The notes beneath the pieces were generated by a model. That model saw nothing but the letters and a program-made list of their open reading frames with translations, was not told the DNA's origin and searched no databases. A DNA stretch of 64,000 nucleotides from Photorhabdus khanii NC19. Its GTDB lineage: Bacteria > Pseudomonadota > Gammaproteobacteria > Enterobacterales > Enterobacteriaceae. Within the stretch, counting starts at the first letter, position 1; each line of letters starts with the position of its first letter. Below, in pieces: positions 31,960 to 41,889 of the stretch. The stretch spans positions 434,247-498,246 of the forward strand of contig NZ_AYSJ01000002.1 in the NCBI RefSeq assembly GCF_000517265.1, written 5' to 3'. The position numbers and the translations under genes are program-made.

Positions 31960-34557
31960 GTGCTAGAAGAATACCGCAAGCACGTAGCCGAGCGTGCAGC
32001 CCAAGGTGTCGTCCCTAAGCCATTGGACGCGACGCAAGCGGCGGCGCTGGTTGAGTTACTGAAGAGCCCACCAAAAGGTGAAGAAGATTTCCTGTTAGAT
32101 CTACTGATTAACCGTGTTCCCCCTGGTGTTGATGAAGCGGCATATGTAAAAGCCGGTTTTCTTGCCGCCATTGTAAAAGGTGAAACCACTTCACCGCTCA
32201 TCACGCCAGAAAAAGCGGTTGAACTGCTTGGAACTATGCAGGGTGGTTATAACATTCATCCCCTGATTGATGCTCTGGATAATGAAAAACTGGCTCCCAT
32301 TGCAGCTAAAGCGCTCTCTCATACTTTGTTGATGTTTGACAACTTCTATGATGTAGAAGAAAAAGCGAAAGCCGGTAATCCACAAGCCAAACAAATTATG
32401 CACTCTTGGGCGGATGCGCAGTGGTATCTGGGACGTCCTGAACTGGCAGAAAAAATCACAGTAACTGTATTTAAAGTGACTGGTGAAACAAATACGGATG
32501 ACTTATCTCCTGCGCAGGATGCATGGTCACGTCCTGATATTCCATTGCATGCTCTGGCTATGCTGAAAAATGCCCGTGAAGGTATAGAACCTGATCAAGC
32601 TGGCATCGTTGGCCCAATCAAACAGATTGAAGAACTGAATAAGAAAGGCCACCCGTTGGCTTATGTAGGCGATGTGGTTGGTACCGGTTCTTCCCGTAAG
32701 TCAGCCACTAACTCAGTGCTGTGGTTTATGGGCGAAGATATCCCATTTGTGCCAAACAAGCGCGGTGGTGGCGTTGTTTTGGGCGGTAAAATTGCGCCAA
32801 TCTTCTTCAATACCATGGAAGATGCTGGTGCATTGCCCATTGAAATAGATGTTAATAAGCTGAATATGGGTGATGTGATTGATATCTATCCCTATAAAGG
32901 CGAAGTACGCAATCACCAAACCAATGAATTATTGGCTGAATTTGAACTGAAAACCGATGTGTTGCTGGATGAAGTTCGCGCGGGTGGTCGTATTCCACTG
33001 ATTATTGGTCGTGGTTTAACCAGTAAGGCTCGTGAGTCACTTGGTTTACCGCAAAGTGATGTATTCCGTCAGGCGAAAGCGGTTGAGAAAAGTAACCGTG
33101 GTTTCTCCTTAGCTCAGAAAATGGTTGGCCGGGCATGTGGCACTGTGGGTATTCGTCCGAGTGAATATTGTGAACCTAAAATGACCTCCGTTGGTTCTCA
33201 GGATACTACCGGTCCAATGACCCGTGATGAGCTGAAAGACCTGGCATGCTTGGGCTTCTCTGCGGATTTGGTGATGCAGTCATTCTGCCATACGGCTGCT
33301 TATCCTAAGCCGGTTGACGTCACTACTCACCATACTTTGCCGGATTTCATCATGAACCGTGGTGGTGTTTCCCTGCGTCCGGGTGACGGCATCATTCACT
33401 CATGGCTAAACCGTATGTTGTTGCCTGATACCGTAGGTACGGGTGGTGATTCTCATACCCGTTTCCCGATAGGTATTTCCTTCCCGGCAGGTTCTGGTTT
33501 GGTGGCGTTTGCGGCTGCGACGGGTGTAATGCCTTTGGACATGCCTGAATCTGTGCTGGTTCGTTTTAAAGGACAAATGCAGCCCGGTATCACTTTACGT
33601 GATTTGGTACATGCAATTCCTTACTATGCGATTCAGCAAGGTCTTCTGACCGTTGAGAAGAAAGGTAAGAAAAACATCTTCTCTGGCCGTATTCTTGAAA
33701 TCGAAGGTTTGCCAGATTTGAAAGTTGAGCAGGCATTTGAGCTTGCGGATGCTTCGGCAGAACGCTCTGCGGCAGGTTGTACGATTAAACTGGATAAAGC
33801 GCCGATTATCGAATATCTGCAATCTAATATTGTATTGCTGAAATGGATGATTGCTGAAGGTTATGGTGACCGCCGTACACTGGAACGTCGTGTAACGGGC
33901 ATGGAAAGCTGGCTGAAAGATCCTCAATTGCTGGAAGCCGATGCTGATGCGGAATACGCCGCAGTTATAGAAATTGATTTGGCTGAAATCAAAGAGCCAA
34001 TTCTGTGTGCACCGAATGATCCGGATGATGCGCGTTTGCTGTCTGATGTGGCTAACAGCAAAATTGATGAAGTCTTTATCGGTTCTTGCATGACTAACAT
34101 TGGTCACTTCCGTGCTGCTGGTAAATTATTGGATCAGCATAAAGGCCAATTGCCAACTCGCTTGTGGGTTGCTCCACCAACCAAGATGGATGCGGCTCAA
34201 CTCACTGAAGAGGGTTATTACAGCATCTTTGGTAAGAGTGGGGCACGGATTGAAATACCGGGTTGTTCCTTGTGTATGGGTAATCAGGCACGTGTTGCTG
34301 ACGGTGTAACGGTGGTTTCTACTTCAACCCGTAACTTCCCGAACCGTTTAGGAACGGGAGCGAACGTCTATCTGGCATCGGCTGAACTGGCTGCGGTGGC
34401 TTCTCTGTTGGGACGTCTGCCTACGCCAGAAGAATATCAGCAATTTATGGATAAAGTTGATGAGACAGCAGAAGATACCTACCGTTATCTCAACTTTGAC
34501 CAATTGAATCAATACACTGAAAAAGCGGATGATGTGATATTCCAAACTGCGGTGTAA
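31960..34557 (+). CDS. acnB: Aconitate hydratase B / 2-methylisocitrate dehydratase
   Basis: 865 residues, same as E. coli AcnB, with GTG start after GAGGAG. It isomerises citrate to isocitrate with a 4Fe-4S cluster. The HEAT-like N-terminal domain (first about 160 residues) is followed by the swivel domain and the catalytic domains; the three cluster Cys lie in the segments [10 protein letters not shown] and CSLCMGNQA. Apo-AcnB binds its own mRNA in E. coli. It lies downstream of lpdA with an intervening terminator. Confidence 0.97.
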   Translation: MLEEYRKHVAERAAQGVVPKPLDATQAAALVELLKSPPKGEEDFLLDLLINRVPPGVDEAAYVKAGFLAAIVKGETTSPLITPEKAVELLGTMQGGYNIHPLIDALDNEKLAPIAAKALSHTLLMFDNFYDVEEKAKAGNPQAKQIMHSWADAQWYLGRPELAEKITVTVFKVTGETNTDDLSPAQDAWSRPDIPLHALAMLKNAREGIEPDQAGIVGPIKQIEELNKKGHPLAYVGDVVGTGSSRKSATNSVLWFMGEDIPFVPNKRGGGVVLGGKIAPIFFNTMEDAGALPIEIDVNKLNMGDVIDIYPYKGEVRNHQTNELLAEFELKTDVLLDEVRAGGRIPLIIGRGLTSKARESLGLPQSDVFRQAKAVEKSNRGFSLAQKMVGRACGTVGIRPSEYCEPKMTSVGSQDTTGPMTRDELKDLACLGFSADLVMQSFCHTAAYPKPVDVTTHHTLPDFIMNRGGVSLRPGDGIIHSWLNRMLLPDTVGTGGDSHTRFPIGISFPAGSGLVAFAAATGVMPLDMPESVLVRFKGQMQPGITLRDLVHAIPYYAIQQGLLTVEKKGKKNIFSGRILEIEGLPDLKVEQAFELADASAERSAAGCTIKLDKAPIIEYLQSNIVLLKWMIAEGYGDRRTLERRVTGMESWLKDPQLLEADADAEYAAVIEIDLAEIKEPILCAPNDPDDARLLSDVANSKIDEVFIGSCMTNIGHFRAAGKLLDQHKGQLPTRLWVAPPTKMDAAQLTEEGYYSIFGKSGARIEIPGCSLCMGNQARVADGVTVVSTSTRNFPNRLGTGANVYLASAELAAVASLLGRLPTPEEYQQFMDKVDETAEDTYRYLNFDQLNQYTEKADDVIFQTAV

Positions 34558-34586
34558 TTCTGGTATATTGCAATTACTCGTAAAAC

Positions 34587-34611
34587 ATGGGAGGTAAAAA
34601 CCTCCCATTTC
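34587..34611 (+). terminator. Terminator after acnB
   Basis: ATGGGAGGT and ACCTCCCAT form a perfect 9-base stem with an A-rich loop, 30 bases after the acnB stop and followed by TT. It is a plausible intrinsic terminator. Confidence 0.8.
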
Positions 34612-34982
34612 AAAGACAGTTGTTAAAAAAAGCCGTTTTTTATCTGTCAGCATGGTTTTAAAATCTGGAAAAAATGGTAAGCGTATCATGAAAAAACAGG
34701 TAAAAACTTTAATCATTAAAGGTAAAAATAAGTGATTAAGGGTTTTTTAAAGCAGGTAAAAAATTCGATGTTATACCGATATTGGAAGAGAAAACGTTAG
34801 GAAAAACGAACTTTAAGTCGATTAACAATTTGATAAAATGACAGGATTAATCCAATAACAAAAACATGAGATTATATTAAAACATTTAACAGGGTTAATC
34901 GCATTAAGCAATATTTGTTACGTCGATCACTGATTAGTAAATCGTTATTTTCTGGCGATGTAAATACTTTCCTTAAGATTAT
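34612..34982. other. Gene-free AT-rich stretch with repeated GGTAAAAA words
   Basis: No coding region is seen. The octamer GGTAAAAA recurs three times between 34698 and 34762, a fourth copy being in the acnB terminator. Some may be SD-like or random in AT-rich DNA. It separates acnB from the minus-strand Dabb gene. Confidence 0.4.
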
Positions 34983-35282
34983 CTAGGCTACTTCATAATC
35001 AAAGACTACGATATCCTCGATAGAATCCATAATGAGCTCTTTTAGTTTGTCATGCGCTGGATGAGACAGATAGTTTGAAAGAGTTTTATGATCATAAAAT
35101 GTCATTGTGACCGCGTGTGTAAAACCTTTGTTCTTGTTTTCACTACTGATATTATTTCCCCACTCAACAGAAAAAATACCTTTGATTTGATGCTGTATGG
35201 AAATAAAGGCCTCTTTTATCGCCGCTAATTGTTGTTCTTTTATATCGGATGTGAATTTTAACAAAAGGATATGCCGTATCAT
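34983..35282 (-). CDS. Dabb (stress-responsive A/B barrel) domain protein
   Basis: 99 residues that form one Dabb domain: start MIRHILLLKFTSD, central VEWGNNISSENKNKGFTHAVTMTFYDH, and end YLSHPAHDKLKELIMDSIEDIVVFDYE. This pattern is that of dimeric ferredoxin-like alpha/beta barrel proteins of the Dabb family. Some members are enzymes or stress proteins; no function can be given for this one. It is a single minus-strand gene between acnB and yacL. Confidence 0.85.
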   Translation of the reverse strand: MIRHILLLKFTSDIKEQQLAAIKEAFISIQHQIKGIFSVEWGNNISSENKNKGFTHAVTMTFYDHKTLSNYLSHPAHDKLKELIMDSIEDIVVFDYEVA

Positions 35283-35445
35283 ACATGGTTCCTGAAAGTG
35301 TTTTTTTCTCCAGACAAGATAGAAAATAAATAGCTGTATTGCAATATTCTTGAATGTATCTCATCAATCAGAGGCAAAACGTTCGATTTTGCTGTTTTTG
35401 TTTCCCTGAGATATTATTAATGAAGAGAACGCACCGGAGGTAATG

Positions 35446-35817
35446 ATGGACTACGAATTTTTGCTGGGTGTCACTGGGCAGGTGACTAGCCGATTCTCAA
35501 TGGATCACGAAGCTATTGGTCAGTGGCTGAATGAAGAGGTTAAAGGTGACTTGACTGTGCTGGATAAGATCACCACAGCGCTGGCTGAAATCAAGGGCAG
35601 TGAACGCCAATGGCAACTTGTGGGTCATGAATATACGCTGCTAATGGATGACGAAGAAGTTATGGTTCGTGCTAATCAGCTTGAGTTTGAAACTGATGAG
35701 ATGGAAGAGGGCATGAGTTATTACGATAATGAAAGTCTGGCTTTTTGTGGTACCAAGGATTTTATTGATATGTTGTCCGATTATCGGGATTTTATTTTGC
35801 GAAAAAACGACTGGTAA
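35446..35817 (+). CDS. yacL: UPF0231 protein YacL
   Basis: 123 residues from the second Met ([13 protein letters not shown]), with GGAGG five bases upstream. The segments [32 protein letters not shown] and [17 protein letters not shown] identify the YacL family. Function is unknown. In E. coli it lies next to acnB, as here, but speD and speE do not follow. Confidence 0.93.
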   Translation: MDYEFLLGVTGQVTSRFSMDHEAIGQWLNEEVKGDLTVLDKITTALAEIKGSERQWQLVGHEYTLLMDDEEVMVRANQLEFETDEMEEGMSYYDNESLAFCGTKDFIDMLSDYRDFILRKNDW

Positions 35818-35951
35818 TCATTTGTATATAAACCAGAATAATTTTCTGGCGCGATAGGTTTTTTTCTTGCTATCGATACCTGCTATGAAGAATAGCAATT
35901 AGGTAATTTTGTTAATTATAGTTGAATAGCTAAATAATCAAGGTGGTTTTA

Positions 35952-36824
35952 ATGGAAGATATCAGTCTGTCTGGTGGTATTAATGAGGCTACAAGCTGGT
36001 TTATTAATCATCAGGACTTAATCATTCAGTATCTGGTCAATATGGTTGCTGCTGTTCTGATCCTTGTATTGGGATTGATGGCGGCAAAATTAATCAGCAA
36101 AGGTGTGAAAAGAGTTATGTCGTTGCGTGGCATTGATATAACTGTGTCAGATTTTCTGGCTGCGATTGTCCGTTATTCGGTAATGGCGTTCACGGTTATT
36201 GCTGTTTTGGGCAAATTAGGGGTTCAGACAGCTTCGGTGATTGCGGTTATCGGTGCTGCGGGTTTAGCCGTTGGTTTGGCTTTACAGGGTTCTTTATCCA
36301 ACTTTGCCGCAGGCGTGTTATTGGTGGCGTTCCGGCCAATCCGTGCCGGTGAATATGTTATTTTGGGCGCAGTTGAAGGTACTGTGGTTCAGGTGCAGAT
36401 TTTCTCTACAACATTGCGTACAGCCGATGACAAAATTATTGTTATCCCGAATGGGAAAATTATTGCAGATAATGTGATTAATACCAGTCGTGAACCGAAT
36501 CGTCGGACGCAAATAATGGTCGGTGTTGCCTATAATGCGGATATTGATGAAGTCAAAAAAGTGTTGGGTGATGTTATTGCGGCAGACAGTCGTATTCAGC
36601 ATGATAGCGGCGTGACAATCCGTTTGCATGAAATGGCACCTTCTTCGTTGAATTTTGTTGTGCGTGTATGGACGACCAATGGTGATGCTTGGGACGTTTA
36701 TTGGGATTTGATGGAAAACTTTAAACGTACATTGGATAAACACAATATCGGTATTCCTTACCCGCAAATGGATGTTTATTTACATCAAAATCAGGTTGTG
36801 GCTCAAAATAAAATGAGCGGTTAG
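35952..36824 (+). CDS. mscS: Small-conductance mechanosensitive channel MscS
   Basis: 290 residues from [16 protein letters not shown], with AAGG upstream (frame open three codons earlier). It is a homoheptameric inner-membrane channel releasing solutes on hypo-osmotic shock. Three transmembrane helices are visible at about 25-55, 65-90 and 95-130; the pore helix is the Gly/Ala-rich [20 protein letters not shown]. The cytoplasmic beta domain and cage end with [10 protein letters not shown]. This gene begins the second E. coli-like synteny block. A GC hairpin (CCGCGCC/GGCGCGG) at 36884-36903 lies beyond the stop. Confidence 0.95.
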   Translation: MEDISLSGGINEATSWFINHQDLIIQYLVNMVAAVLILVLGLMAAKLISKGVKRVMSLRGIDITVSDFLAAIVRYSVMAFTVIAVLGKLGVQTASVIAVIGAAGLAVGLALQGSLSNFAAGVLLVAFRPIRAGEYVILGAVEGTVVQVQIFSTTLRTADDKIIVIPNGKIIADNVINTSREPNRRTQIMVGVAYNADIDEVKKVLGDVIAADSRIQHDSGVTIRLHEMAPSSLNFVVRVWTTNGDAWDVYWDLMENFKRTLDKHNIGIPYPQMDVYLHQNQVVAQNKMSG

Positions 36825-36933
36825 TCAAATGATAGATTTGGTGATAATCACCCAGGTTATAAGCTTTTGCCTATAAATTCGTGCCGCGCCGTGAATGGCG
36901 CGGGCGATCCAAGCCTATTCCGCCAGGTTTATT

Positions 36934-37314
36934 TTATTGACATAAGGTATCAAAATTGTTTTTAACAAAATCATCGTTGATATCTTTTGTCAGCGCTATT
37001 TTTTTGCTGTCGGGCAAGCAAAGTACAGCAGTTAAAACACTTGAATCGTATAAATTAATATCGGCAGCGACGGTCCCGTTACCTTTTTCACCTTGTACTT
37101 TAAGGATAAAGCGTTCACAGCCTTTTTTACATAAGAAAGGTTGATAATTACTGAGTTCTACATCGGTAATATTTGCTGTACCAATATAGTATTCAATTAT
37201 TTCAGATTGGTTTAATGTTTCTTCAACATCATTCCGAAGTAAATAGTAGCTTCTGATAGTGAGTGCAGTAATAATAATGATCGCGAACAACATGAAACCC
37301 GTAATTTTTTTCAA
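36934..37314 (-). CDS. Membrane-anchored small protein with TTG start and SD repeat
   Basis: 126 residues. One N-terminal hydrophobic helix (about residues 6-23) is followed by a periplasmic-looking domain with four Cys (LCKKGC, VLCLPD and the C-terminal LCQ). No family is recognised. The TTG start at 37314 is chosen because AAGAGG lies five bases upstream; an ATG seven codons later is the alternative. Upstream lie seven exact AAGAGG copies. It is an insertion between mscS and argO, which are adjacent in E. coli. Confidence 0.65.
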   Translation of the reverse strand: MKKITGFMLFAIIIITALTIRSYYLLRNDVEETLNQSEIIEYYIGTANITDVELSNYQPFLCKKGCERFILKVQGEKGNGTVAADINLYDSSVLTAVLCLPDSKKIALTKDINDDFVKNNFDTLCQ

Positions 37315-37319
37315 AATAA

Positions 37320-37361
37320 CCTCTTCCTCTTCCTCTTCCTCTTCCTCTTCCTCTTCCTCTT
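37320..37361. repeat. Seven tandem copies of the hexamer CCTCTT (AAGAGG on the minus strand)
   Basis: The 42 bases consist of seven exact copies of CCTCTT. On the strand of the neighbouring minus gene this reads as seven successive AAGAGG Shine-Dalgarno-like words, the nearest being five bases from the TTG start. A simple-sequence tract of this type can gain or lose copies by slippage without altering the SD-to-start spacing. Confidence 0.97.
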
Positions 37362-37573
37362 ATAGAATTAATCGATTAATTAATGTCTTAAGTGTGTATT
37401 TGCCTAATTTTCTTTGAATTAACTAAAAGTTTTTCCTGTAACAGCCGGTTTTTTAGCTGATTATTAAAATTTCTTATGATCGATTAGCAGCATTTATTTC
37501 CTCTAATGAGCTATTCTTTTTAATATTCTGAACATTGGAAGAGCAAAGTGAATAATTATTGAGGAGTTTTTTT

Positions 37574-38197
37574 ATGTTATCGACATTTTTGCAGGGTTTT
37601 TTTCTCAGTGCTGCAATGATTTTGCCTCTTGGTCCACAAAATGCCTTTGTTATGCAGCAAGGGAGCCGAAGACAATTCCATATGATGAGTGCCACTTTGT
37701 GTGCTATCAGCGATGGTTTTCTGATTGGTGCCGGCGTATTTGGAGGGAGTGCATTGCTTGGTCAGTCAACTTTACTACTGCAATTTGTCACTTGGGGAGG
37801 GGTTGCTTTTTTATTGTGGTATGGTTGGAGAGCTTTTCGTGTGGCTCTGCTTGCGAATGCAGAACTCACACAGACTGGTAATATGGTGAGCAGTCGCTGG
37901 AGAGTAATTGCGATTATCTTTGCTGTCACTTGGTTAAATCCACATGTCTATCTGGATACTCTGGTTATACTGGGAAGTATTGGTAGTCAATTATCTTCAG
38001 AACTCAGGCCTTGGTTTACTTTTGGTGCTGCAAGCGCTTCCATTAGCTGGTTTTTTGCTCTGGCATTCCTCGCTGCTTGGTTTTCCCCGGTACTGAGTAA
38101 GCCACGTTCTCAACGAATTATTAATGGATTTATCTGTATTGTCATGTGGTATATAGCTTGGCAACTTGCTAAACAGGGATTGATAATTTCTGGTTAA
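37574..38197 (+). CDS. argO: Arginine exporter ArgO (LysE family)
   Basis: 207 residues from the ATG at 37574, preceded by GAGGAG (the frame also has a TTG at 37559). It is a LysE-family inner-membrane exporter of arginine, with five to six hydrophobic segments; the LysE hallmark [13 protein letters not shown] is near residue 20 and [13 protein letters not shown] is midway. In E. coli it is activated by ArgP, whose gene is two genes downstream here. Confidence 0.95.
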   Translation: MLSTFLQGFFLSAAMILPLGPQNAFVMQQGSRRQFHMMSATLCAISDGFLIGAGVFGGSALLGQSTLLLQFVTWGGVAFLLWYGWRAFRVALLANAELTQTGNMVSSRWRVIAIIFAVTWLNPHVYLDTLVILGSIGSQLSSELRPWFTFGAASASISWFFALAFLAAWFSPVLSKPRSQRIINGFICIVMWYIAWQLAKQGLIISG

Positions 38198-38311
38198 CCT
38201 GGACACTTTTTTTGCATACAGTGTGTGTGTTAGTGTTTTATTTATCCCATGCATGTTTCGGTTTTTCCGGGGATAAACTCTTTTTTTGACAGATTTTCTA
38301 CGGAGGTTGTG

Positions 38312-39034
38312 GTGAAATTAAAATCATTAGGGTTGGCTGCAATGTTAAGTGCAGGAGGCGTACCTCTCTCTGCGCAGGCAGCTGATTTACCCGTGGTCCC
38401 TCATATTGTGACTTCTGGTAATGCGGTAATTAAAGCAGAACCGGATATGGCAACATTGATGATTAACGTCGATATTTCTGCCAAAGATGCTTCTGGTGCT
38501 AAAAAACAGGTTGATGAGCTTGTTGCTAAGTATTTTGATTTTCTAAAAGAGAATGGTATTGAAAAGAAAGATATTAATGCGGCGAATCTGCGTACTCAAC
38601 CTGACTATGAGTATGACAGAGAATCCGATAAGTCTGTGCTAAAAGGTTATCGTGCAATCCGTTCGGTGGAAGTGAAGGTTCGTAAGTTGGATCATCTTAA
38701 TATTTTGCTTGATGGCGCATTAAAAGCGGGTTTGAATGAGATCTCATCCGTTCAGTTTGGTGTGGACGATCCACAAAAATATCGTGATGAAGCCCGACAG
38801 AAAGCTATTCAGAATGCGATTGAGCAGGCTGATGTGTTAGCGAAAGGCTTTAACAGTAAACTTGGCCCGATATACAGCATCAATTATCGAGCGCCAGATA
38901 TTTCCTATATGAAATACCGCAATAATGATGTTGTGCTGGCAGGAAGTGCGGCTGCTGGCGTGGGAGAAACTTACCAACAGGACACCATCAGCTTTAGCGA
39001 TCAGGTTGATGTTGTGTTTGAGTTAAAACCTTAA
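38312..39034 (+). CDS. yggE: SIMPL-domain (DUF541) periplasmic protein YggE
   Basis: 240 residues from a GTG at 38312 with GGAGG upstream, giving a signal peptide [24 protein letters not shown]. The mature part has the SIMPL domain: [47 protein letters not shown] and the C-terminal DQVDVVFEL. In E. coli YggE is linked to oxidative stress. It overlaps the tail of argP by four bases, convergently. Confidence 0.93.
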   Translation: MKLKSLGLAAMLSAGGVPLSAQAADLPVVPHIVTSGNAVIKAEPDMATLMINVDISAKDASGAKKQVDELVAKYFDFLKENGIEKKDINAANLRTQPDYEYDRESDKSVLKGYRAIRSVEVKVRKLDHLNILLDGALKAGLNEISSVQFGVDDPQKYRDEARQKAIQNAIEQADVLAKGFNSKLGPIYSINYRAPDISYMKYRNNDVVLAGSAAAGVGETYQQDTISFSDQVDVVFELKP

Positions 39035-39933
39035 TCCGTGTCATCCTGTCTTAACATCTGACGCCCAATTTTCAACAGGGCGTCAGTCACTTTTTTCATG
39101 GTTCTGCTTTCCGGTGCGAAACGATGCCAATAGAGCATCCGGCGCTGACATAAACCCGGTGTCAGGTCGAGCAGTTTGCCCTTTTTCAGTTCCTGATCAA
39201 TTTGTAAATGAGGGATCATACAACAGGTAGAACCCTGTTTTGCCAGTTGCACAAAAGCTTCAGATGAGTTGACGATATGGCATGGAACACTGCCCGGCGA
39301 TAAATCGAAGTTCTGTTGTAAAAATGCCTGATGCATATCATCCAGGTGATCGAATGCTACTGCAGGTGCCTTCAGTAGTGCTGAACGGGTAACCCCATTT
39401 GGAAAATATCGGGTAGCAAATTCTGGTGACGCAACAAACAGGTAATCCAATGCCCCTAGTTTATCGACCAGACAACCAGGTAATGGTTGTGGTTGAATAC
39501 TGACTGCACCAACGACTTCACCTCTTCTTAATTGTTCTTGAGTACGGGTTTCATCTTCAACCTGAATATTCAGCCGAATCGGTAAATCACCGAGCACTGG
39601 GTGTAATGCCGGTAACAGCCAGGTAGCCAGGCTATCGGCGTTAACTGCCAGTGAAAGCAGCAGTGGAGTATCTGTACCCGATTCATCGCCTAACCATTGT
39701 TCTTCCAGTAATTCTACTTGATGCAGTAGCGCCAGCAGCTTTTGCCCTTGTTCGGTGGGGCGTGGAGGAACGGTGCGCACTAACAGAGGCTGACCGAACA
39801 GATTTTCCAACTGCTTGATACGTTGGGAAACTGCGGATTGAGTGATACAGAGTTTCTGGGCTGCGCGTTCGAAACCACGCTCACGGATCACAGCATCCAA
39901 GGCTTGCAGTGTTCGGTAATCAGGGCGTTTCAT
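39031..39933 (-). CDS. argP: LysR-type regulator ArgP (IciA)
   Basis: 300 residues from [18 protein letters not shown], the family start; the frame is open six codons earlier. The N-terminal winged HTH ([23 protein letters not shown]) is followed by a substrate-binding-like domain that senses lysine and arginine. It activates argO and other amino-acid genes. GGAGA precedes the chosen ATG. It is convergent with yggE and divergent from the ORF at 40078. Confidence 0.95.
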   Translation of the reverse strand: MKRPDYRTLQALDAVIRERGFERAAQKLCITQSAVSQRIKQLENLFGQPLLVRTVPPRPTEQGQKLLALLHQVELLEEQWLGDESGTDTPLLLSLAVNADSLATWLLPALHPVLGDLPIRLNIQVEDETRTQEQLRRGEVVGAVSIQPQPLPGCLVDKLGALDYLFVASPEFATRYFPNGVTRSALLKAPAVAFDHLDDMHQAFLQQNFDLSPGSVPCHIVNSSEAFVQLAKQGSTCCMIPHLQIDQELKKGKLLDLTPGLCQRRMLYWHRFAPESRTMKKVTDALLKIGRQMLRQDDTD

Positions 39934-40077
39934 TACAGAAAGATTCTCCATTGATTGTTCTGCATAGCACTATGCCATATTTTTCCGGTGGATGAGGCAA
40001 ATTATCTGGTGTGCCATAAATCCTGTCTTATCAATGATAGCCGATACTGGTACTGGGCTCATCTCCAGCTTGAATAG

Positions 40078-40518
40078 ATGTTGTTGATTAGTGGCCTTAT
40101 TAACTGGGAATATTATATTACAGAAGTGAGCAATCGTGATAACTGCTTCAGCTTGTGTATAAAGTTTGTCACATCAAGGGAACCTCTCCAAGTTGAGTTT
40201 GTTCCAGCTGGAGCCGCTTTATCTACATACGATCTGAACGATAAGAGCTTTAACATTTATGTGCTAGAAAACTTTGTTAAGGATACTGAAAATCACCCAT
40301 TGAGAAGAAAAATGCTTTTGTATACTCTGTATACGACATTGATTTTCATGAATATGGTTGATGGTGAAATTGTAAGGATCCATGAACCAGTTGAGGATAA
40401 AATAGCTTACTATTGTTCGTTTGGTTTTGAGCTGGAGCGTTGTGGATATGTGATGTCATGTGACATCAAAACGTTAATCGAAAAGGTGAAGAGCAGGTCC
40501 GAGAGTTTAGCTCTTTGA
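40078..40518 (+). CDS. Hypothetical protein, possible truncated acetyltransferase-like domain
   Basis: 146 residues, no clear family. The C-terminal part (KIAYYCSFGFELERCGYVM) resembles the end of a GNAT fold, where a Tyr-x5-GF pattern is common, but no acetyl-CoA loop is visible. No good Shine-Dalgarno sequence precedes the ATG. It may be a small orphan gene inserted between argP and rpiA, or a fragment. Confidence 0.45.
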   Translation: MLLISGLINWEYYITEVSNRDNCFSLCIKFVTSREPLQVEFVPAGAALSTYDLNDKSFNIYVLENFVKDTENHPLRRKMLLYTLYTTLIFMNMVDGEIVRIHEPVEDKIAYYCSFGFELERCGYVMSCDIKTLIEKVKSRSESLAL

Positions 40519-40628
40519 TAGTTAGTATCTGGATGCGTACTATAATGTTCAGGCAGAGCAACTGTTTTTTCATATTTGTCCTGCATGATGAATCAATTTA
40601 GTCATAAAGTTGCCTTAGCGGTGTTGCT

Positions 40629-40790
40629 ATGAAAGCACAAAAAGAACCGATGTTCGATACTGTTCAAACCTACAAAAAGGCTGGAGAATCCTTAGATTTC
40701 CTAATGAAAGTAGGTCCAGCTTTGGAAGAGAAAGCGCAGGCACCGAGCCAGGAGAAGCAAGGTCGTCATCGCAGCAAAGCGGCTGCATAA
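40629..40790 (+). CDS. Small hydrophilic protein of 53 residues
   Basis: The frame ATG 40629 to TAA 40788-40790 encodes MKAQKEPMFDTVQTYKKAGE then SLDFLMKVGPALEEKAQAPS and a basic end (QGRHRSKAAA). The composition is protein-like, and a clear terminator follows. I do not recognise the family. The lack of a strong SD keeps confidence moderate. Confidence 0.5.
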   Translation: MKAQKEPMFDTVQTYKKAGESLDFLMKVGPALEEKAQAPSQEKQGRHRSKAAA

Positions 40791-40808
40791 ATATCAGTCT
40801 TTTTGTAG

Positions 40809-40830
40809 CCCGCCTTATGGCGGGTTCTTT
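40809..40830 (+). terminator. Rho-independent terminator
   Basis: CCCGCC and GGCGGG pair across a TTAT loop, followed by TTCTTT. It lies 18 bases after the 53-codon frame, which supports that frame being transcribed. Confidence 0.85.
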
Positions 40831-40952
40831 AATCACTCAATATTAATTCTCATGATTTACCACATGCCGTTTAATTGCAGTTTCTTTGTTGTTGTCAATG
40901 TTTATACTAGCTGACAGGCTTTCCTTGTAACTGATATAGGTTGTGAATTGAT

Positions 40953-41612
40953 ATGACTCAGGACGAACTGAAAAAAGCAGTAGGTTGGGCAGCGCTCGAA
41001 TTTGTCACTCCCGGAACGATTGTCGGTGTGGGGACGGGTTCAACGGCTTCGCATTTTATTGATGCTCTTGGCTCGATTAAAGACCAGATTGAAGGGGCTG
41101 TATCCAGCTCTGAGGCTTCTACCGAAAAACTAAAAAGCCTGGGAATTCCTGTATTCGACTGTAATGAAGTGGATTCCCTTGATCTTTATGTTGATGGCGC
41201 CGATGAAATCAATGGCAATATGCAGATGATTAAAGGCGGTGGTGCCGCATTGACTCGCGAAAAAATTATTTCTGCAATAGCGAAGAAATTCATTTGTATT
41301 GTTGATTCTTCTAAGAACGTTGATGTATTGGGTAAATTCCCTTTACCGGTTGAAGTGATCCCAATGGCTCGTTCATATGTTGCCCGTGAATTGATTAAAT
41401 TGGGCGGTTTACCAGAATATCGCCAGAATGTTGTGACTGATAACGGTAATGTGATCCTGGATGTGCATAATTTAGCAATTCTCGATCCTGTTGAGTTAGA
41501 GAATAAAATTAATCGTATTGCCGGTGTCGTCACTGTCGGTCTGTTTGCTAACCGTGGTGCGGATGTTGTATTGATGGGAACATTAGATGGTGTGAAAACC
41601 ATCACTAAATAA
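40953..41612 (+). CDS. rpiA: Ribose-5-phosphate isomerase A
   Basis: 219 residues, same as E. coli RpiA. It interconverts ribose-5-phosphate and ribulose-5-phosphate. The phosphate loop [13 protein letters not shown], the catalytic DGADEI segment and the [11 protein letters not shown] block are intact. It lies upstream of serA, as in E. coli. Confidence 0.97.
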   Translation: MTQDELKKAVGWAALEFVTPGTIVGVGTGSTASHFIDALGSIKDQIEGAVSSSEASTEKLKSLGIPVFDCNEVDSLDLYVDGADEINGNMQMIKGGGAALTREKIISAIAKKFICIVDSSKNVDVLGKFPLPVEVIPMARSYVARELIKLGGLPEYRQNVVTDNGNVILDVHNLAILDPVELENKINRIAGVVTVGLFANRGADVVLMGTLDGVKTITK

Positions 41613-41624
41613 TATTGCTCACAG

Positions 41625-41656
41625 AGGGCGGAACCTTTCGCCCTTAAAAATTTTTT
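41625..41656 (+). terminator. Terminator after rpiA
   Basis: AGGGCG and CGCCCT form a 6-base stem with an 8-base loop, then A-run and TTTTTT. It lies 13 bases after the rpiA stop. The 233 bases from here to serA are AT-rich, presumably the serA promoter; no site is assigned. Confidence 0.85.
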
Positions 41657-41889
41657 ACTTTTAATAATAAGTGAAAATTTAGTGATATATCTCACTTATC
41701 TGATTATTAGATAATCTAAATTCTGACTTTATTCTTCTTCATATCATTTTATTCCGCACAATAATTATTTTATTAAGACTTATTTGGTAGGAATAGCAAT
41801 CGTTTGTATTGCTGTGTCTGTTTTTTTTGTTATGTTGAGAGAATGAATCTTAAATGTAATGAAAATTGACGTAACAATAGGCAGGGTAA

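Noticed and set aside
34698-34762. Repeated GGTAAAAA words as an iteron-like or regulator-binding array
   Set aside because: Spacing is irregular and the region is AT-rich, so chance is likely; no replication genes nearby.
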